This document shows positions 23,301-35,939 of a DNA stretch of 64,000 nucleotides, in pieces. Position numbers and translations under genes: made by a program. Position 1 is the first letter of the stretch; each line of letters starts with the position of its first letter. The notes beneath the pieces are model-generated. The model was not told where the DNA came from and did no database searches. It saw only the letters and a program-made list of their open reading frames with translations. This stretch comes from Daucus carota subsp. sativus (lineage: Eukaryota > Streptophyta > Magnoliopsida > Apiales > Apiaceae), in assembly GCF_001625215.2 (NCBI RefSeq), contig NC_030381.2:48321214-48385213 (forward strand), in the 5' to 3' direction.

Positions 23301-24317
23301 ACAGTGTACTGCGAAAAGAGTCACCTGTCATTCAGAAATTAAAGAATGTGAAATAGTGCATATATAACGATTTGTGTAACCTAGGTTTATCCCTCTCAAA
23401 GGAATTAGTGAATCTTTTAGTGCTTACCGAGATTAGCTTGGTGCATCGAATCCAAAAGTAGTTGAATCTTATGTCCTTTTCAAGTCTGAAGGAAAGGAAA
23501 CCTGCTTGGTAAAAATCTTGGCCTGACCGATAAAATTTAAAAACATATGTTGGAAACCAGTCAAAATTTGGATTTAGTGACCAACCTTGCAAACAGGCAA
23601 CTAACTCGCCTCAGACGCCATAGTCTAAGCATGTTGAGGACTTTAAAAGTTAGTCCACCGCTACGATCCGTAAGAAGGAGACTTAGAGGCTGTAATGGTG
23701 CAGTTGAGCAGACGTCAAAGATAAACCATGTCGATAAGTACCTGTATACAGGTTATTGTTAGTGAGAGCGTCAGTAGGGACCCTGACATAAGACATCTTG
23801 GCAGAAGTGGAAGATTTGATCAAATGCTGCACATTTACCTGAATGATATCCTCTTTGGTTCATACACAAGAAGATAAGACTGGCTATCAACATATGCCAC
23901 AAAGAAGGTGAGGATGATATCAATAGCAAAGAAAGCATTGACAATGTTGTCCAAAATGAAAAGTGGGTTCTGCTTGTAAGTTAGAAATGCAAACTCAAAT
24001 GGGCATATCCAAGCTGAGTAAATGACTAAGATAACTAAAAACATCTCCCAAGCCCTGAAACGGAGAAAAAAAGATGATGAGTAACATGGTAAATATATGT
24101 CACATTACCTTACTGAATGACAGGTTCACGAGTATCACCTGTAACAGGGACTAAATGGGGAAATTATGTACTTTGGGAGTCTGGTTGCTTGATTAATATT
24201 GGATCCAAGAGATGGGAGAAGATCCTTTGAGAAGAAGCCTCTCTGGGAGCCTACATCCATTTGGAACTCGTCAAGACAGAACTGATGTAAAAAGTTTTTA
24301 GTTCTGGAGAATGACAT
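20302..24317 (-). CDS. KAT-type Shaker inward-rectifying K+ channel
   Basis: Eleven exons on the minus strand: 24317-24139, 24054-23839, 23741-23586, 23485-23428, 23324-23007, 22310-22071, 21922-21824, 21742-21710, 21627-21442, 21329-20663, 20429-20302. All junctions are GT-AG; the CDS is 2280 nt, 759 aa. The N-terminus ([19 protein letters not shown]) is typical of KAT1/KAT2. S1 is at about 63-85, S4 ([11 protein letters not shown]) near 165-175, and the pore TTTGYGD is at 259-265, the K+ selectivity signature. The cyclic-nucleotide-binding domain ([10 protein letters not shown]) runs about 380-490. The C-terminal KHA domain begins near 680 and includes [12 protein letters not shown]. No ankyrin repeats, so it is KAT- rather than AKT-class. 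KAT channels carry K+ influx at the plasma membrane, classically in guard cells. It is longer than Arabidopsis KAT1 (677 aa), owing to the linker in exon 10. A TATA-like TATTTAAA lies about 65 nt upstream of the ATG. Confidence 0.93.
22688..22711. repeat. (GT)n microsatellite in K+ channel intron 5
   Basis: Twelve GT units within the 696-bp intron between exons 5 and 6 of the channel gene. Confidence 0.9.
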
Positions 24318-26202
24318 TTTGTGCTGAACTAGTTTGTTACTATTCTATGGGTGGTAAGGCAAGTCTCTCACAGAACTTTATTTAAATAGAAGAAAACCAG
24401 AGGATGTCACAAGTATAGATGGCTCATTCCTGTACTTTTCCTTATATATGATTTTATCGATAAAATATGCTTTGGACATATATGGAAAGTTTATGCCAAT
24501 AGTCCATCATTAAGGTTAGAAAAGAGATTGAAAATTTATGAAAAGGGCTTTGTTTGTAAGGTAGAAATGGACTAAACAAAGTCTAGACTGAACAAAGTAA
24601 GATGAACTGGTAGTCTATGTGGCAACATACAGAGAAACAACTGTCTTTAATGCTAACAGGCATGGACAAGCTCTCGGAGTGAGAATAAAAAATGGTTCTG
24701 GTTGCGTTCCAATGGTGGAAGCTCCATCATCTTTACTTGTAGAGTTGTGGGACAGATTTGAGTGAAATATATGGTGTTTTCATTTCAAAATTCTAAATAT
24801 AGACCAAACAACTATTGTATTAAGATTAGGAGGCTGGTCAGGGTTTTGTTTCGTGGATGCCCCGTGGACCAATAGGAGCTTGTTTGCCGAAAGTTAGCAT
24901 TCTTAAGAGGTTTCTCTTAACAACTACCAGTTTGAAGTTCCTATCCTTTCTAATAAATTTGATGGCTTATTGTACTTAATACTTAACCATATGTGTGAAA
25001 TGAATTCCTGCCATATATCTTAGGTCCCTCCCTCCGTCCTGTTCTTCCCCTCCTCTCTAGGCATGCTTTTCTTTCCTCATCTTTTCATTATAAGCAGATT
25101 CAGTATGACTGACTATTTTCTGATTATTTTACTGATGCGGTAGATCAAGCTAATATGACTTTTACTGGTTTCCCTGCTGTAGTGTCTACTTGTGTGTCTC
25201 AAGAGAACTATATTGATAACTAAATTATTAGATATTAATTATCTTATTAGATATGAATACGCTAATATGCTAAATTGAAGTTTTGCGACATAAATGATTA
25301 CAGGTGGAAGAGAATTGCAACCTGAATGAACAATGTTCTATTTTGCTTTGTAAGAATGCGAGGGTAGACCCGGAATATGACCCATTGGCATCTTTTAAGA
25401 GTTTATCCATAGGAGTCTATAGTGCAGGGTGGGGACAGTTATTTTACAATCTGTAGAATATTTTCGATTTGAGGTGAGGCGAAATTATAATGTGCACACA
25501 TAGTAGGCTCTTCTACAGGCCTGCGTGATTTACTATATAAATTTTCAACATTAACTAGATATATAAATAGTATTCCTGATAAATTTTATACATAAAGGCG
25601 TTTATATATTAGATTCACTTGGAACATAGTTAAGTCTTTATAAATATTTTCAATATGATCTATCAGTTTGTATCACCCTACCTATATACATGCAATTATG
25701 GAGGCAAATCTACATATGTATATATCAAATAGAAAATCCATATTATCAAGGTAGAAATATAGCACGAGCATTACATGTGAAAATATATATGCCTCAATAC
25801 ACTACACAGGACGGTTTTACAGTTGGTCGGCTCCACTAATAATCTGCCTAAGATGTCCTACACTTTAGATTTATGTCCTACATCTTAGATCTCCTGTGAG
25901 CACTGAGCGCCCAATCTTTTTGCATGCTGCCGCATTATTTGTTACTTATAATTTTATTATACAAGGCAGCAATCATACAAAAAGTCAAAAAGATAGAGAC
26001 AGGCATGAGAGGGGAAGGTCCTGCAATTGAGAAGTGGGTTTAATACATAAGCGATAAACTCAGCAATATGCATTAAGGCATTGTGCCACAATCACGTATA
26101 AAAAGAAATCTAATAAAGTGATCTTAAAGTAGTAGTAGTCTTCATTTTTCTTGTGAGGTGTGACTGACTTTATTAGAATAATCAAGAAAGTCTTGTACAG
26201 TT

Positions 26203-26250
26203 GGTCTTTCAAATGATTTTTTTTTTTTGCCAGAGGTCTTTCAAATGATT
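26203..26250. mobile_element. Poly(A)-only micro-insertion with 16-bp target duplication
   Basis: ggtctttcaaatgatt at 26203-26218 is repeated exactly at 26235-26250. The insert is a T run plus gccaga, i.e. tctggc followed by poly(A) on the minus strand. Confidence 0.6.
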
Positions 26251-27078
26251 AAGTAATCCAACTTCTACAAGTGAGAAGCTCATTTTAGAACTGAAAATTG
26301 ATATAATTACAAGCAGCCAAGAAACATGTAGCAAAATTTTACTACTAGTCTTATGTATAATGTGACATTATATATTGATCATAGTTTTAATTTCACATTT
26401 TATGTGTCTATTTAATACTTCAAAGAATTGTCGAGCAGGCATGCATGCATAAGAAATTACAGAAGGTAGTAGGAAATTTATTAGATATTATATCGTTTTT
26501 ATCATTATGATAATGGTTACGATAATCATTGTAGTTATAATCACGATTGTTAATATATTTAATATACTGCTAAGGACGTATCTACCCCATCAAAAGCAAA
26601 CTCCCATTGGACTTCTCCAGAGAGAAACAGAGAATATTAGGATGATTAAAAGTTGGCAGGTATAGGAAAAGGGGAATTTGATAAAGCAATCTGAAGGGAA
26701 GTCACAGTATCCAACTAGTATATGATCTGAATTTCATTTCTTCTGAAGGAATACATAATATTCTTGTGAGTTGGTGCAACTCACTGTTAATTAGCAGCCC
26801 TTAATGTGCCACGGCTAGTGTTTGAGTCAAACATGAGGATGGTCACGGATCATAAATAACAAATTAAGGACTGAAATATAAAGGCAGTGAAGCGGGTGTG
26901 TTATCGTATTATTCCTTACCTATATATATGCTCACACAGTCACATTCATACACCAGCCATGCTAGACTACAAAGTACAAGTTAATTAAACAGGTGTTTTT
27001 ATATATTACAAACAAAATATCAGATTCAGTTTTTATTATAATTTTTTTGGTAGATCCTAGTATAAATTTGGAGAAGTT

Positions 27079-27158
27079 TGTACATTTATATGGTGAAATC
27101 TAAAAGTTTGTTGAATCTTGTACATTTATATGGTGAAATCTAAAAGTTTGTTGAGTTT
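27079..27158. repeat. Tandem duplication, 40-bp unit
   Basis: Two adjacent near-identical copies of a unit starting tgtacatttatatggtgaaa, period 40. Confidence 0.9.
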
Positions 27159-29017
27159 GGATTTTAAGAAGTTTGTAGACGAACTTGACCCTACTCTGTG
27201 TGTTGTCTGTGTGTGGTCTTGATGGTAAAGGGATGGCCAGGACGGATTGGGGATGCAGTGGTCCGGACCAACGGTGGTCCTCCATTGAAAGTCGCCCTAA
27301 TTTTAGAAACCTTGCGAGTGTGTGTCCAACTTCTGGCCAAGTTCAGGCCCTCTGTGTAGTTGATGAGAGAAGATATATTTAGGTCTGTAATTAATGGTGA
27401 CAGTTCCAGCTATGTGCAATATCTTCTATTTGGATTCTGGGCTTGCATTAAAGTAACTAATATGATACCATCAAAGCATCTATTGCAACTTGATAGGATA
27501 ATTATAAAAAAAAATTCTGATCAGAATTTGTTGCCTCAGTTTGATACTTGCATATAATATAGGAATGGTGTCTCGTACTTTTACTGACCGACTAAACGAC
27601 ATACTTGTTGTTGGAACGTATTCAAGAAGTTTCAACCCCCAAAATTCTTAGAAGAAACTTGTTGTGTAAGATCATGCTTCTGTCTGATAAACAAGCAGGT
27701 TTCAAATAGTTGTTGTTTTGCATGTAACTCTGTGTTGAATAACTAGTGAAAAGATGGTTTGATCATAGATATGCTCGTTGTCTCCACAACTGTATGTACG
27801 GTTCTAATTGAATTGATTAGACATTTTGATTTGGTGGACGCCACTTATAAGAACATCATTACTTGTGTATGTAAGATATACAATACACCATACATCGCAA
27901 AGATCAAGGAAGCAAATCCCGGATAAAACTGGCAATGAACTGATAGCAAATCCAGTGCTCTCAGACATCATACTTGAAGATCGAAGTTAGTAGATAGAAT
28001 GTAACATTTCACATCAGTTAGATAATAATGAGTATATGGTCTTTATAAGCATAAACAACACGTGTTGAGTTGTTGGATCCGGTGTGCATTCAGTTGCGAG
28101 TTTGGATGTTATAAATGATATCATAGCTCTCCTGGCCGGAAGTGCAAAGGCACTGACCGGGTTTAGTGATACAATTTGTTGTTTCAAGTCTTGATCATTA
28201 GTGAATTTGTAAAATGACAGGGGGCACATGGTAGGAAGGCTAAAAACTTGAGATCATAGTAGTTGGGTGACCCCTAATTGAAGGGGCACTTGTGTTTGGT
28301 TACTAGCGGTCGTGGCCTCACTGAGCTCTTTGCAGAGCCACTGTCTACATGCTTTTAAGCTTTCATATATGGAGTGGGTCATAATACACATGTATTAACA
28401 TTTGCAAGAAGCTGTCCAGTGTGCTATTCCAATATGTTTTCCTTCTCACTCTCTCGTAGCTGGAGTCTACTCAAACATGTACTACATCTTCAGATATTTG
28501 TTTCTCAACCCCATGGTGTTTCTCATGTCAATGAAGTGAAACCAAGGGAGATTGGCATTATGGAGAACGTGTGAAGTGACAGAATCTAGGACCAATGTAA
28601 TGTCCCATTAGTTCATTACAGTCATATGCATCCAAAATGATGAGCAGGCCTGACTTTGCTAGGCCATATACAATACGGCTTCTCACCATCTCTGCGATTA
28701 GTTTATATTTCTATGGATGAAAATAAAATTTGAATTATGTTATGACTTATGAGTGTACAAATTATATTTCTTCATTACATTACTTTTGTCCTATACAGGT
28801 GATCGCACTCCAAGAAATCCTTCATTCTCTAATTCCTTTACTCAATTTTTTCTTTAATCTCGTAAGAAGTTCTTATATTCATCATTTAGGATGAGCAAGG
28901 CCCCAGCCAACTGTGTTGTGAGTTGTGACAAGAAATTCTTGTCTGTTCAGGGGGATGTTTGCTGTTTGACTCACCGCGCGTGTTTTGAGAAAAAAATTCT
29001 CAACACATAAATGATTA

Positions 29018-29234
29018 TTCCCTCCATCCGGCTTTATGTTATTTTTGGACACTTTTGAGACTTCTATAAAAAAATACTTTCATAATATTCTTTTAAAAAA
29101 AATTGCCAAAATAAAAGTTTAACATTTTAATTTTTATTTAAAATAAAAAAAGTTAAAAAATATTTTGAAACTATATTTTAAAGGAGTCTCAAAATGCGTG
29201 TAAACAGTGAATATAAACATGTGAGGACGGAGTG
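29018..29234. mobile_element. Degenerate Stowaway-like MITE
   Basis: Starts TTCCCTCCATCC after TA and ends GGACGGAGTGA. Terminal repeats are mutated and the right TA is lost, so only the Stowaway-like ends support the call. Confidence 0.5.
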
Positions 29235-30544
29235 ATGAGTATTCTCTACTTAAACAACATGTTACGTAGCGATGAGTATTCTCTATTTAACATGAATAAA
29301 TTCTTATCATCAAATATATGTACTTGCATATTTTTCGAAAATAAATAACTTCTCTGGGAAAGTAACATAAAAGTACACGGATCATAAATTATATTCGAAA
29401 AACCTCTCGATACAAAACGTCGATTCAACTTATATCGTCAAATCAAAAGTGTGATTAATATAATACTGTATTCACTATGTTTTGCTCATGATCGCCCTTT
29501 TGATTTTTCATCTTCTCCGATCTTTCTCGTTTATACGGAGCATTACACTCCATAACCAATCTTTTTCAAACATCACTATAACAAACGTTATTCTCATTTT
29601 TTGTGGCTAGGAGCATTAGAAGGAACATGCTAACTTAACACAAGAATGAGACCTCAAATCGCAATCTCAATGGGTGGAGCAACTTTGACGTATTCTTGTT
29701 TGTCATCATCCATTCTCAAGTATCTTCTCATCTTGTTTCTCGGAGACTACTCGTATATAATATAATACTATATCAGTTATGCTTATAGTATCAAATTCAC
29801 TTTTCTCGAATTTGAAGTTAAAATGATATTCGACATCACGCATCTGATAATTCGAAAAGACGTGATAAATGGTCCACAGAACTATTTAGTGGTAGGCAAA
29901 GTCACTTATCTTCTCGCTAAGTGACCGATATGACTTGGTTACTCTCCTATACATATCCCAATAAGCGCTTAAATGTAGATAACTTCGTCAGAATTTTGGT
30001 CACTACGAATATAGCATATTTACGTGGCCCTCGTTTACAGGTCGCAAATCACAAATGTAGTTGGGACGTGGGAGCTAGCTTAATCACGTGTCGCAAAGAA
30101 TATATTTATATAAATATTACGTGCATATAAACACATGCATAGACGTTTCGTGGTTGCCCAGAGGATCGATCATTTTGGAATTGCTTGAGATGGAATGTTT
30201 TTCTAATAATATTTTATATATTTATATATCTTTGAAAGAAATTTAAATATACTTTTTTTAGGAAATGAACGATTGACTGTAATTTCAATCACAAAAAAAT
30301 GAAATAACAGATGTTAAATAAGAGAAATATATGAATGGCTCGTTATTATAGTGTTATATAAATATTACAAAACTTTTTTCATAAGAATAAATTAAATCAC
30401 ATAAAATGGGAGAACGAAATATCAAATACTATATGTTTACATCAACTCAATCTATTATTTGAATTGTACCCAGATATAGCTTTCCTTCCTTTTCTTATAA
30501 GACACCTATGCTTTAGTACGATTTAAAACATTCTATCTCTGGAT

Positions 30545-30970
30545 ACTTGATTGGGTGTGATGTATTCAAATCAAGTTATTAATAAAATTCAGACATATTC
30601 GAATCGAATTTTAAAAGAAAAAATATGTAAGAATTTTTTATATTTAATTAGAATTTTAAATTATCTTATTAAATCTAGTAATATCCAATCAAGATTTCAG
30701 ATATGAATAAAAAGCATTATGAATAAAAAAGCATTATGATACTTAATTGAGATTATTTAAAATTCACTAAAATCTAGTGAATATCAGATCTATTTATTGA
30801 ACTTCATAAAATGACAAATTTTATGAGATTGTTTTGTATATATATATTATCGATGAGATTTTAAAATATTGTACCTAAATTCTAAAATATTTCAATTCTA
30901 CAATATTTTATCAAGAATTCTCGAAAAATCAAATTCAAATATAAATTATTATTAATTCATTAAAATCTCA
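30545..30970. mobile_element. Possible AT-rich MITE
   Basis: Left 'gggtgtgatgtattcaaatc' and right 'cattaaaatctcaattaaat' resemble the ends of an AT-rich MITE family; similar sequence flanks the hAT-like insertion near 53.4-54.6 kb. No clean target duplication. Confidence 0.3.
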
Positions 30971-31526
30971 ATTAAATACGCATATCAAAAGCGCGTTATT
31001 TGGCATTCTAGCGATACTTGTTTTATTTGAATTCATCTGATTCTCAGACTTGGAGGAGGAAATGCCTTGTACATGTTTATGTTTAGCCAAAAGAAACGTA
31101 CGCTGCCGATTTATATATAGTTTCCCGTTAATAATAAAAACAAGAGAATGCAAGACTTGCGTTGCGTCTATGTATTTTAAAAACTTGAGATGACAATACT
31201 AGCTAGAAGTTAGATATAACCATGGCGCCAAAAGTTCATTATTGAGCTGCTGGTAGAGATTGAAATAATGAATTGCTAAAAGTATGCAAGAAAATGAATC
31301 GCATGTGCATGCATTAAGCATTATGGAAATTGCAGGTTGAAATGAAGCTGGAGTAACAAGGACGGTTGGAGCCACCAGTACTCCAAGAAAAAAACAAAAT
31401 TAACCTATATTATATATTCAAGCTTATATGATTTAAAATGTTAATTATTTATAGTTTTTTACTTCAAAAAAAAACTATTTATAATTCTAAAAATCATCGA
31501 TTTGACTGATTAATAATCATTATCCA

Positions 31527-31597
31527 ATTAATAATCATTACAAAAAATCCTATTAATTCGATTAATAATCATTACAAAAAATCCTATTAATTCGATT
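31527..31597. repeat. Tandem duplication, 34-bp unit
   Basis: Two copies of a unit containing aatcattacaaaaaatccta, period 34. Confidence 0.85.
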
Positions 31598-32738
31598 AAT
31601 GATAATGTATATTTAAAATTAGTATAATATATTCTATAAATTGTTAAATTTGTTTTAAGATATCTTATTAATTATTTTGATTAATCATCAATTATCCAAT
31701 TAATTGTTAAAGAATGACTCCATCGATTAATTTCGGTTTCTGTCTTTTACACCACCATGTATAACACTATAAGTCTATAACCCCATCTATGAGTTATATT
31801 TGTATTTGAGTAAGTGATCAAGGTCATGGAAGCATTTCCCATTGGTTTACCATTTGAGAACTAGAAGCTGTGAGAAACCATACTAGCTGCTTAATTGTAA
31901 TGTACTGTTCATTTGTAAATCTTCATTTTTGTTATTCATAAATCTTACGTTATGAATTAACAAAGCAGCCCCGCATAATGTTATATTTAATAAGAACTGA
32001 TTAGTGATTACAAACTACAATCTTGAAACCCTGTTTGTGAAATTAGCATGACCGTGTACTCGATTCTTAATGTGGCAAGTCGGGGCGGTGATGAAACTTG
32101 AAAGTCTCGTCGTTGTAATTACGGTTAAACTTCTTAAATAATAACGTCGGATCAAGAGAAATACATTATTTTATTAAAATTAAAAATATATTATCTATAT
32201 TTTACTGGGGTCAGAAAAAAATTATTTTAATGATACTATTAATTTAAATTAAGTTAAGGAGTCCTGGCGTAAAAAATACTACGAATATTTTAGCGAACTG
32301 AAATCTTTCGCTCACAGTAATGAGGACATGCATAACAGTAAACCGTGTACAATTATCGGTCTAAACTAAAGTCCAGAGCTATACATGAACTCGTTTTGGT
32401 GGGCTCAGTCCAGCTACCAAAATGGGTACAGAATTTGACGGCCTGATCCACGATAACTGATACTTTCATAATTTACTTTCCAATAAAGCCGTGATAGTGT
32501 GTTTTGAGTGTCTAAAATTATTATTTAGGATATAAATTTAATCTCCCTCAATTTTATAATATTAATTAATTAAATTGTTGAATTAAAGACAAAATAAATA
32601 TGGTACCTGAATTTTAAAATATATCTGGTAGGAGTCCTTCCGTTAATCACAGCTAACTTTTATTAAACTACCAAGTGAATGAAATTAACAATAAATCAAA
32701 TGATACTGAAAATAAATATATGACTCTGATTAATAGAA

Positions 32739-32745
<7 letters not shown>

Positions 32746-32795
<50 letters not shown>
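32746..32795. repeat. (AT)n microsatellite
   Basis: About 25 TA units directly abutting the TIR element at 32796; a shorter AT run abuts the other end of that element. Confidence 0.95.
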
Positions 32796-32801
<6 letters not shown>

Positions 32802-33591
32802 AGGTTCAAATTAGAACCAGCTTTAAAGTCAGAACTTAGAACTCATATAAATTCATTAGATTCTAATTAAACTAATGGTCAAGATCAAATACTGCATTTA
32901 AAATTGGCTACGCACAATTGTCTTTTATACATGATTGTAGGTGATTAATGCATGCATTAACTTCAGTAATTATATGTAGACAAATTTAAATTTACCTTCT
33001 ATAATTAAATGGCTGGTATATTGATTGATATTATACTGTGATTGTACTGCAGTATCGGTATAATTATTAAATAATATAAGTATGATATTTGACGTACTAT
33101 AGCAGTATTTGACGTACTACAATAGTATCAGTATAATTATTAAATAATATAAGTATGATATTTGACGTATTATAGCAGTATTTTTATTTTTTTTAAAAAA
33201 ATATTGCATTGTAATACCATCTTCTTTTATATTAGTACAAGTGCTGCAACAGTATCACATAAATTTGTAATACATATACATGTATCGAATTAAATCACGC
33301 AAATTTGTTATGTATTTCCATGTATGAAAAAAAAATATTTGATATATTTAATTTTGTTATACTTATTTATATACATCAAATTTAATTGAGAATCGTATTA
33401 ATCATGGAAAGTAATAAATCTGATCATTAACTCTCATTTATTAACTATACACACATATAAATGTCACATAAATATATAACATGTGATTAATACTAGTGAT
33501 AATCTTAACCACACATCCTGTTCATATCTAATGGTAATTTACAGGGTCTAAGTTCTAAATATAATGTGGTTCTATCTCGAAACTGACCCTA
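32796..33591. mobile_element. TIR element inserted in an (AT)n tract
   Basis: Left end AGGGTAAGGTTCAAATTAGA and inverted right end AGGGTCAGTTTCGAGATAGA form imperfect terminal repeats, each flanked by AT repeats. No coding capacity. It contains a tandem repeat of period 73 (33050-33184). Superfamily not certain; the AT flanks hide the target duplication. Confidence 0.65.
33050..33184. repeat. Tandem repeat, 73-bp unit
   Basis: 'tataattattaaataatata' occurs at 33059 and 33132 with matching flanks; the shorter 'tatttgacgta' motif recurs within. Confidence 0.8.
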
Positions 33592-34334
33592 TATATATAT
33601 TAAAAATATTTTATAGAACATAATAGAGAATTGGCTAATGGGTAATCAGGGATTTAGTTAAAGTTCAACTAGAAATGAGGATTTTTAGAGAATATTTAAC
33701 TCAAATATTAGTAGAATCAGAGCAATTGCCAGTAAAAACATATGAAAAATGTAAAATATCTAAGATAAGAAGTGAAAAAATGTGAAGTATATGTGTGTAT
33801 TAAAATCAAGTGCAGCAAAAGTAAGGGTGTGAATGTATTTGAATATATTTAATTATTTAAATTTTAGTTCAAAATTTCAAATTTCTCATGAATAAAAATT
33901 GTGAATCATACAAAATATTTCAAATATATTTTTCTCAAATATTAAAACCGGAGACAGCCTCATAAATTCAAATGGATGACTCTTCCGCCTCATCAATGAT
34001 ACAGTGGAATAATATGAATTGGGCTTTTAAAGCCCAAGCCAGCGACACGGCTAGTCCGATGCTTAGATATTTCAAGCCAACCTCGGGCCTCGGCTTTTGT
34101 ATAATTCGCAACTTCGCGCAGGCCTGTATGCCCCAAAACAAATGCTAGAATCATGTAGAATCAATATATTTAACTTTTTAAAAATAATTATATTAATTAT
34201 TTATATTAATTAAAATATTAATAAAATTATTATTGTTATGTATTTTTGCATTGTTGATTATTTTTATATTAAATATTAATATTTAATTGTTTAAACAGAG
34301 ACAAAAAAATAAAATATAAAACTGATACCCATAC
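33592..34334. other. Intergenic AT-rich stretch
   Basis: A GC-richer patch at about 34020-34135 (agcccaagccagcgacacgg) stands out but shows no coding frame or paired termini I could confirm. Confidence 0.35.
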
Positions 34335-34625
34335 CCCCATTTCATACCCACATCATCTCTTAGGTATCAAAAAATCATTCCTTGTGGGTTTGAGGAATGG
34401 GTTTGAAAATTCGTTTTCTTACCACCAAACACCAGGTATGGGTTTAGAATGGACGAAACCCATACCTGAATCCAGATACCCCTCAACCAAACGACCCCGT
34501 ATGTGTTTTGTTCATTCCAAACCCATACTTGGTGTTTGGTTAAAAAATTTCTTTCATTAAACCCATTCCTCAAACCCACAAGGTATGAGATTTTCCTACC
34601 CAAGGGGAGGTGGGTATGAAACATG
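34335..34625. mobile_element. Large foldback (hairpin) element
   Basis: Arms about 75-100 nt pair almost perfectly: 'ccttgtgggtttgaggaatg' (from 34380) with 'cattcctcaaacccacaagg', and 'accaaacaccaggtatgggt' with 'acccatacttggtgtttggt'. The loop contains 'caaccaaacgacccc', like a PIF/Tourist terminus. A related half-terminus is at about 36075-36172. Confidence 0.75.
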
Positions 34626-35458
34626 AGTTTCAGGAATCAAATTTGTTTTCTTTTATTTTCATTACTATTTGATATCATTATATATAAATCACTAGTTGAG
34701 AAGCCGCGCGTTGCGGCGGCTTATAAAAATTATATTAATGATTCAATATTAATATTTATAGAATAAAATAATTTTATGGCCGTTTATAAAAAGTATATTA
34801 ATATTTCAAAATTAATATCTGTAGGATAAAATAAATTTATATTATAAAAATCTTGATGTAATACCGATACTAATATATAAAATTGCAAAATTGGACTATA
34901 ATTCATGGTGAAAAAATGAAAATAAATTTATACACGTGATTAACAATTTAAAGCATGATGAATCTTAATTTTATTTGTTTTTTTAAAAGTAATAATGTTC
35001 TTGCATTGTCACCTTCCTGCCAATTTTTTTGGATTGATTGTGCACAAAAACATCTAACTTAAATCTGTGAGATGACGGTCTATAACTACCCTTACTTCTA
35101 ATGACCTTTATTTTTTAATACTGTATAAACAACCTTTACTTAAAAGTTGCTTGAACGGATCAAACAGATAATGTATGAATAATTTTTTCCTGTATACAAA
35201 GTAAATCATATAAAAATTAACAACAACAAACATGTCCGATTAATAAAACAAATATTATAAAAGAATAACCAACAAACATACATCGCTAATAGTTAATTTA
35301 TTGATATTAACCATCAATATCATGTCAAAGCTCTATTCTTTTGTCGTGTTTGGATTTGTCGACTCCAACGGTCTATAACCACCTTTGCCTAAAACAACAT
35401 TTGTTTTTTTAATACTGTATAAACAGCATTCACTTATCGTTGCTAGAACGGCATCTCC

Positions 35459-35560
35459 GAGTTAGAAATCGAGCAAGAGAACTATCACCAGAGAGAGGTA
35501 GGGTTGTGCCGAGTTAGAAATTGAGCAAAAGAACTATCACCAGAGGTAGGGTTGTGGTAT
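35459..35560. repeat. Tandem duplication, 52-bp unit, in Helitron
   Basis: gagttagaaat(c/t)gagcaa units at 35459 and 35511, followed in both by actatcaccagag and gtagggttgtg. Confidence 0.85.
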
Positions 35561-35649
35561 GAGAGAGAGGAGGTTGTGTTTAGATGATTCAAACCCAGCA
35601 ATCTATAAGGTATTTATAGGTGCAGAGAGTTGTGTGCTACTCTTTCCCA

Positions 35650-35785
35650 TAATTAAATAATTTGAAATAAAATCAGATTAAAACTTTCAAGCTGCTATAT
35701 TCCATAAATAATTTGAAACAAAATCAGATTAAAACTTTCAAGCTGCTATATTCCATAAATAATTTGAAACAAAATCAGATTCTGA
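35650..35785. repeat. Tandem repeat, 51-bp unit, in Helitron
   Basis: About 2.5 copies of a unit containing aatcagattaaaactttcaa, period 51. Confidence 0.9.
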
Positions 35786-35939
35786 AACTTGCTTCTAATA
35801 TACCCGAAACTAAAAAAAGTAAGTTCTAATTTTTGATATTTTTCATCCAAAAATTCCAGAAAATTAGAAAAATAGAACGGAGCGATGTGAGAGGCGCCAC
35901 CTACACGCCCCTCGCTTCTCCTTTATATAAGTATATTGA

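Larger units (their letters stand above)
24318..32745. other. 8-kb gene-poor region
   Basis: Left edge is the K+ channel promoter. Inside lie a poly(T) micro-insertion (26203-26250), a 40-bp tandem duplication (27079-27158), a degraded Stowaway-like element (29018-29234), a possible MITE (about 30545-30970) and a 34-bp tandem duplication (31527-31597). Short frames such as 28229-28014 have no domains or splice context. No gene is supported. Confidence 0.5.
34692..35939 (-). mobile_element. Non-autonomous Helitron
   Basis: On the minus strand it starts TCAATATACTTATATAAAGG (35939), like plant Helitron 5' ends. It ends with a GC-rich hairpin (GCCGCCGCAACGCGCGGC), seven bases and CTAG (34692). 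The 5' flank is A and the 3' flank is T, the Helitron insertion rule. 1248 bp, no Rep/helicase ORF. It contains internal tandem duplications (35459-35560 and 35650-35785) and two copies of a segment with 'aatactgtataaaca' about 290 bp apart. Confidence 0.78.

Noticed and set aside
25026..25060. Stowaway-like 'ccctccctccgtcc'
   Set aside because: No inverted partner or TA duplication found nearby.
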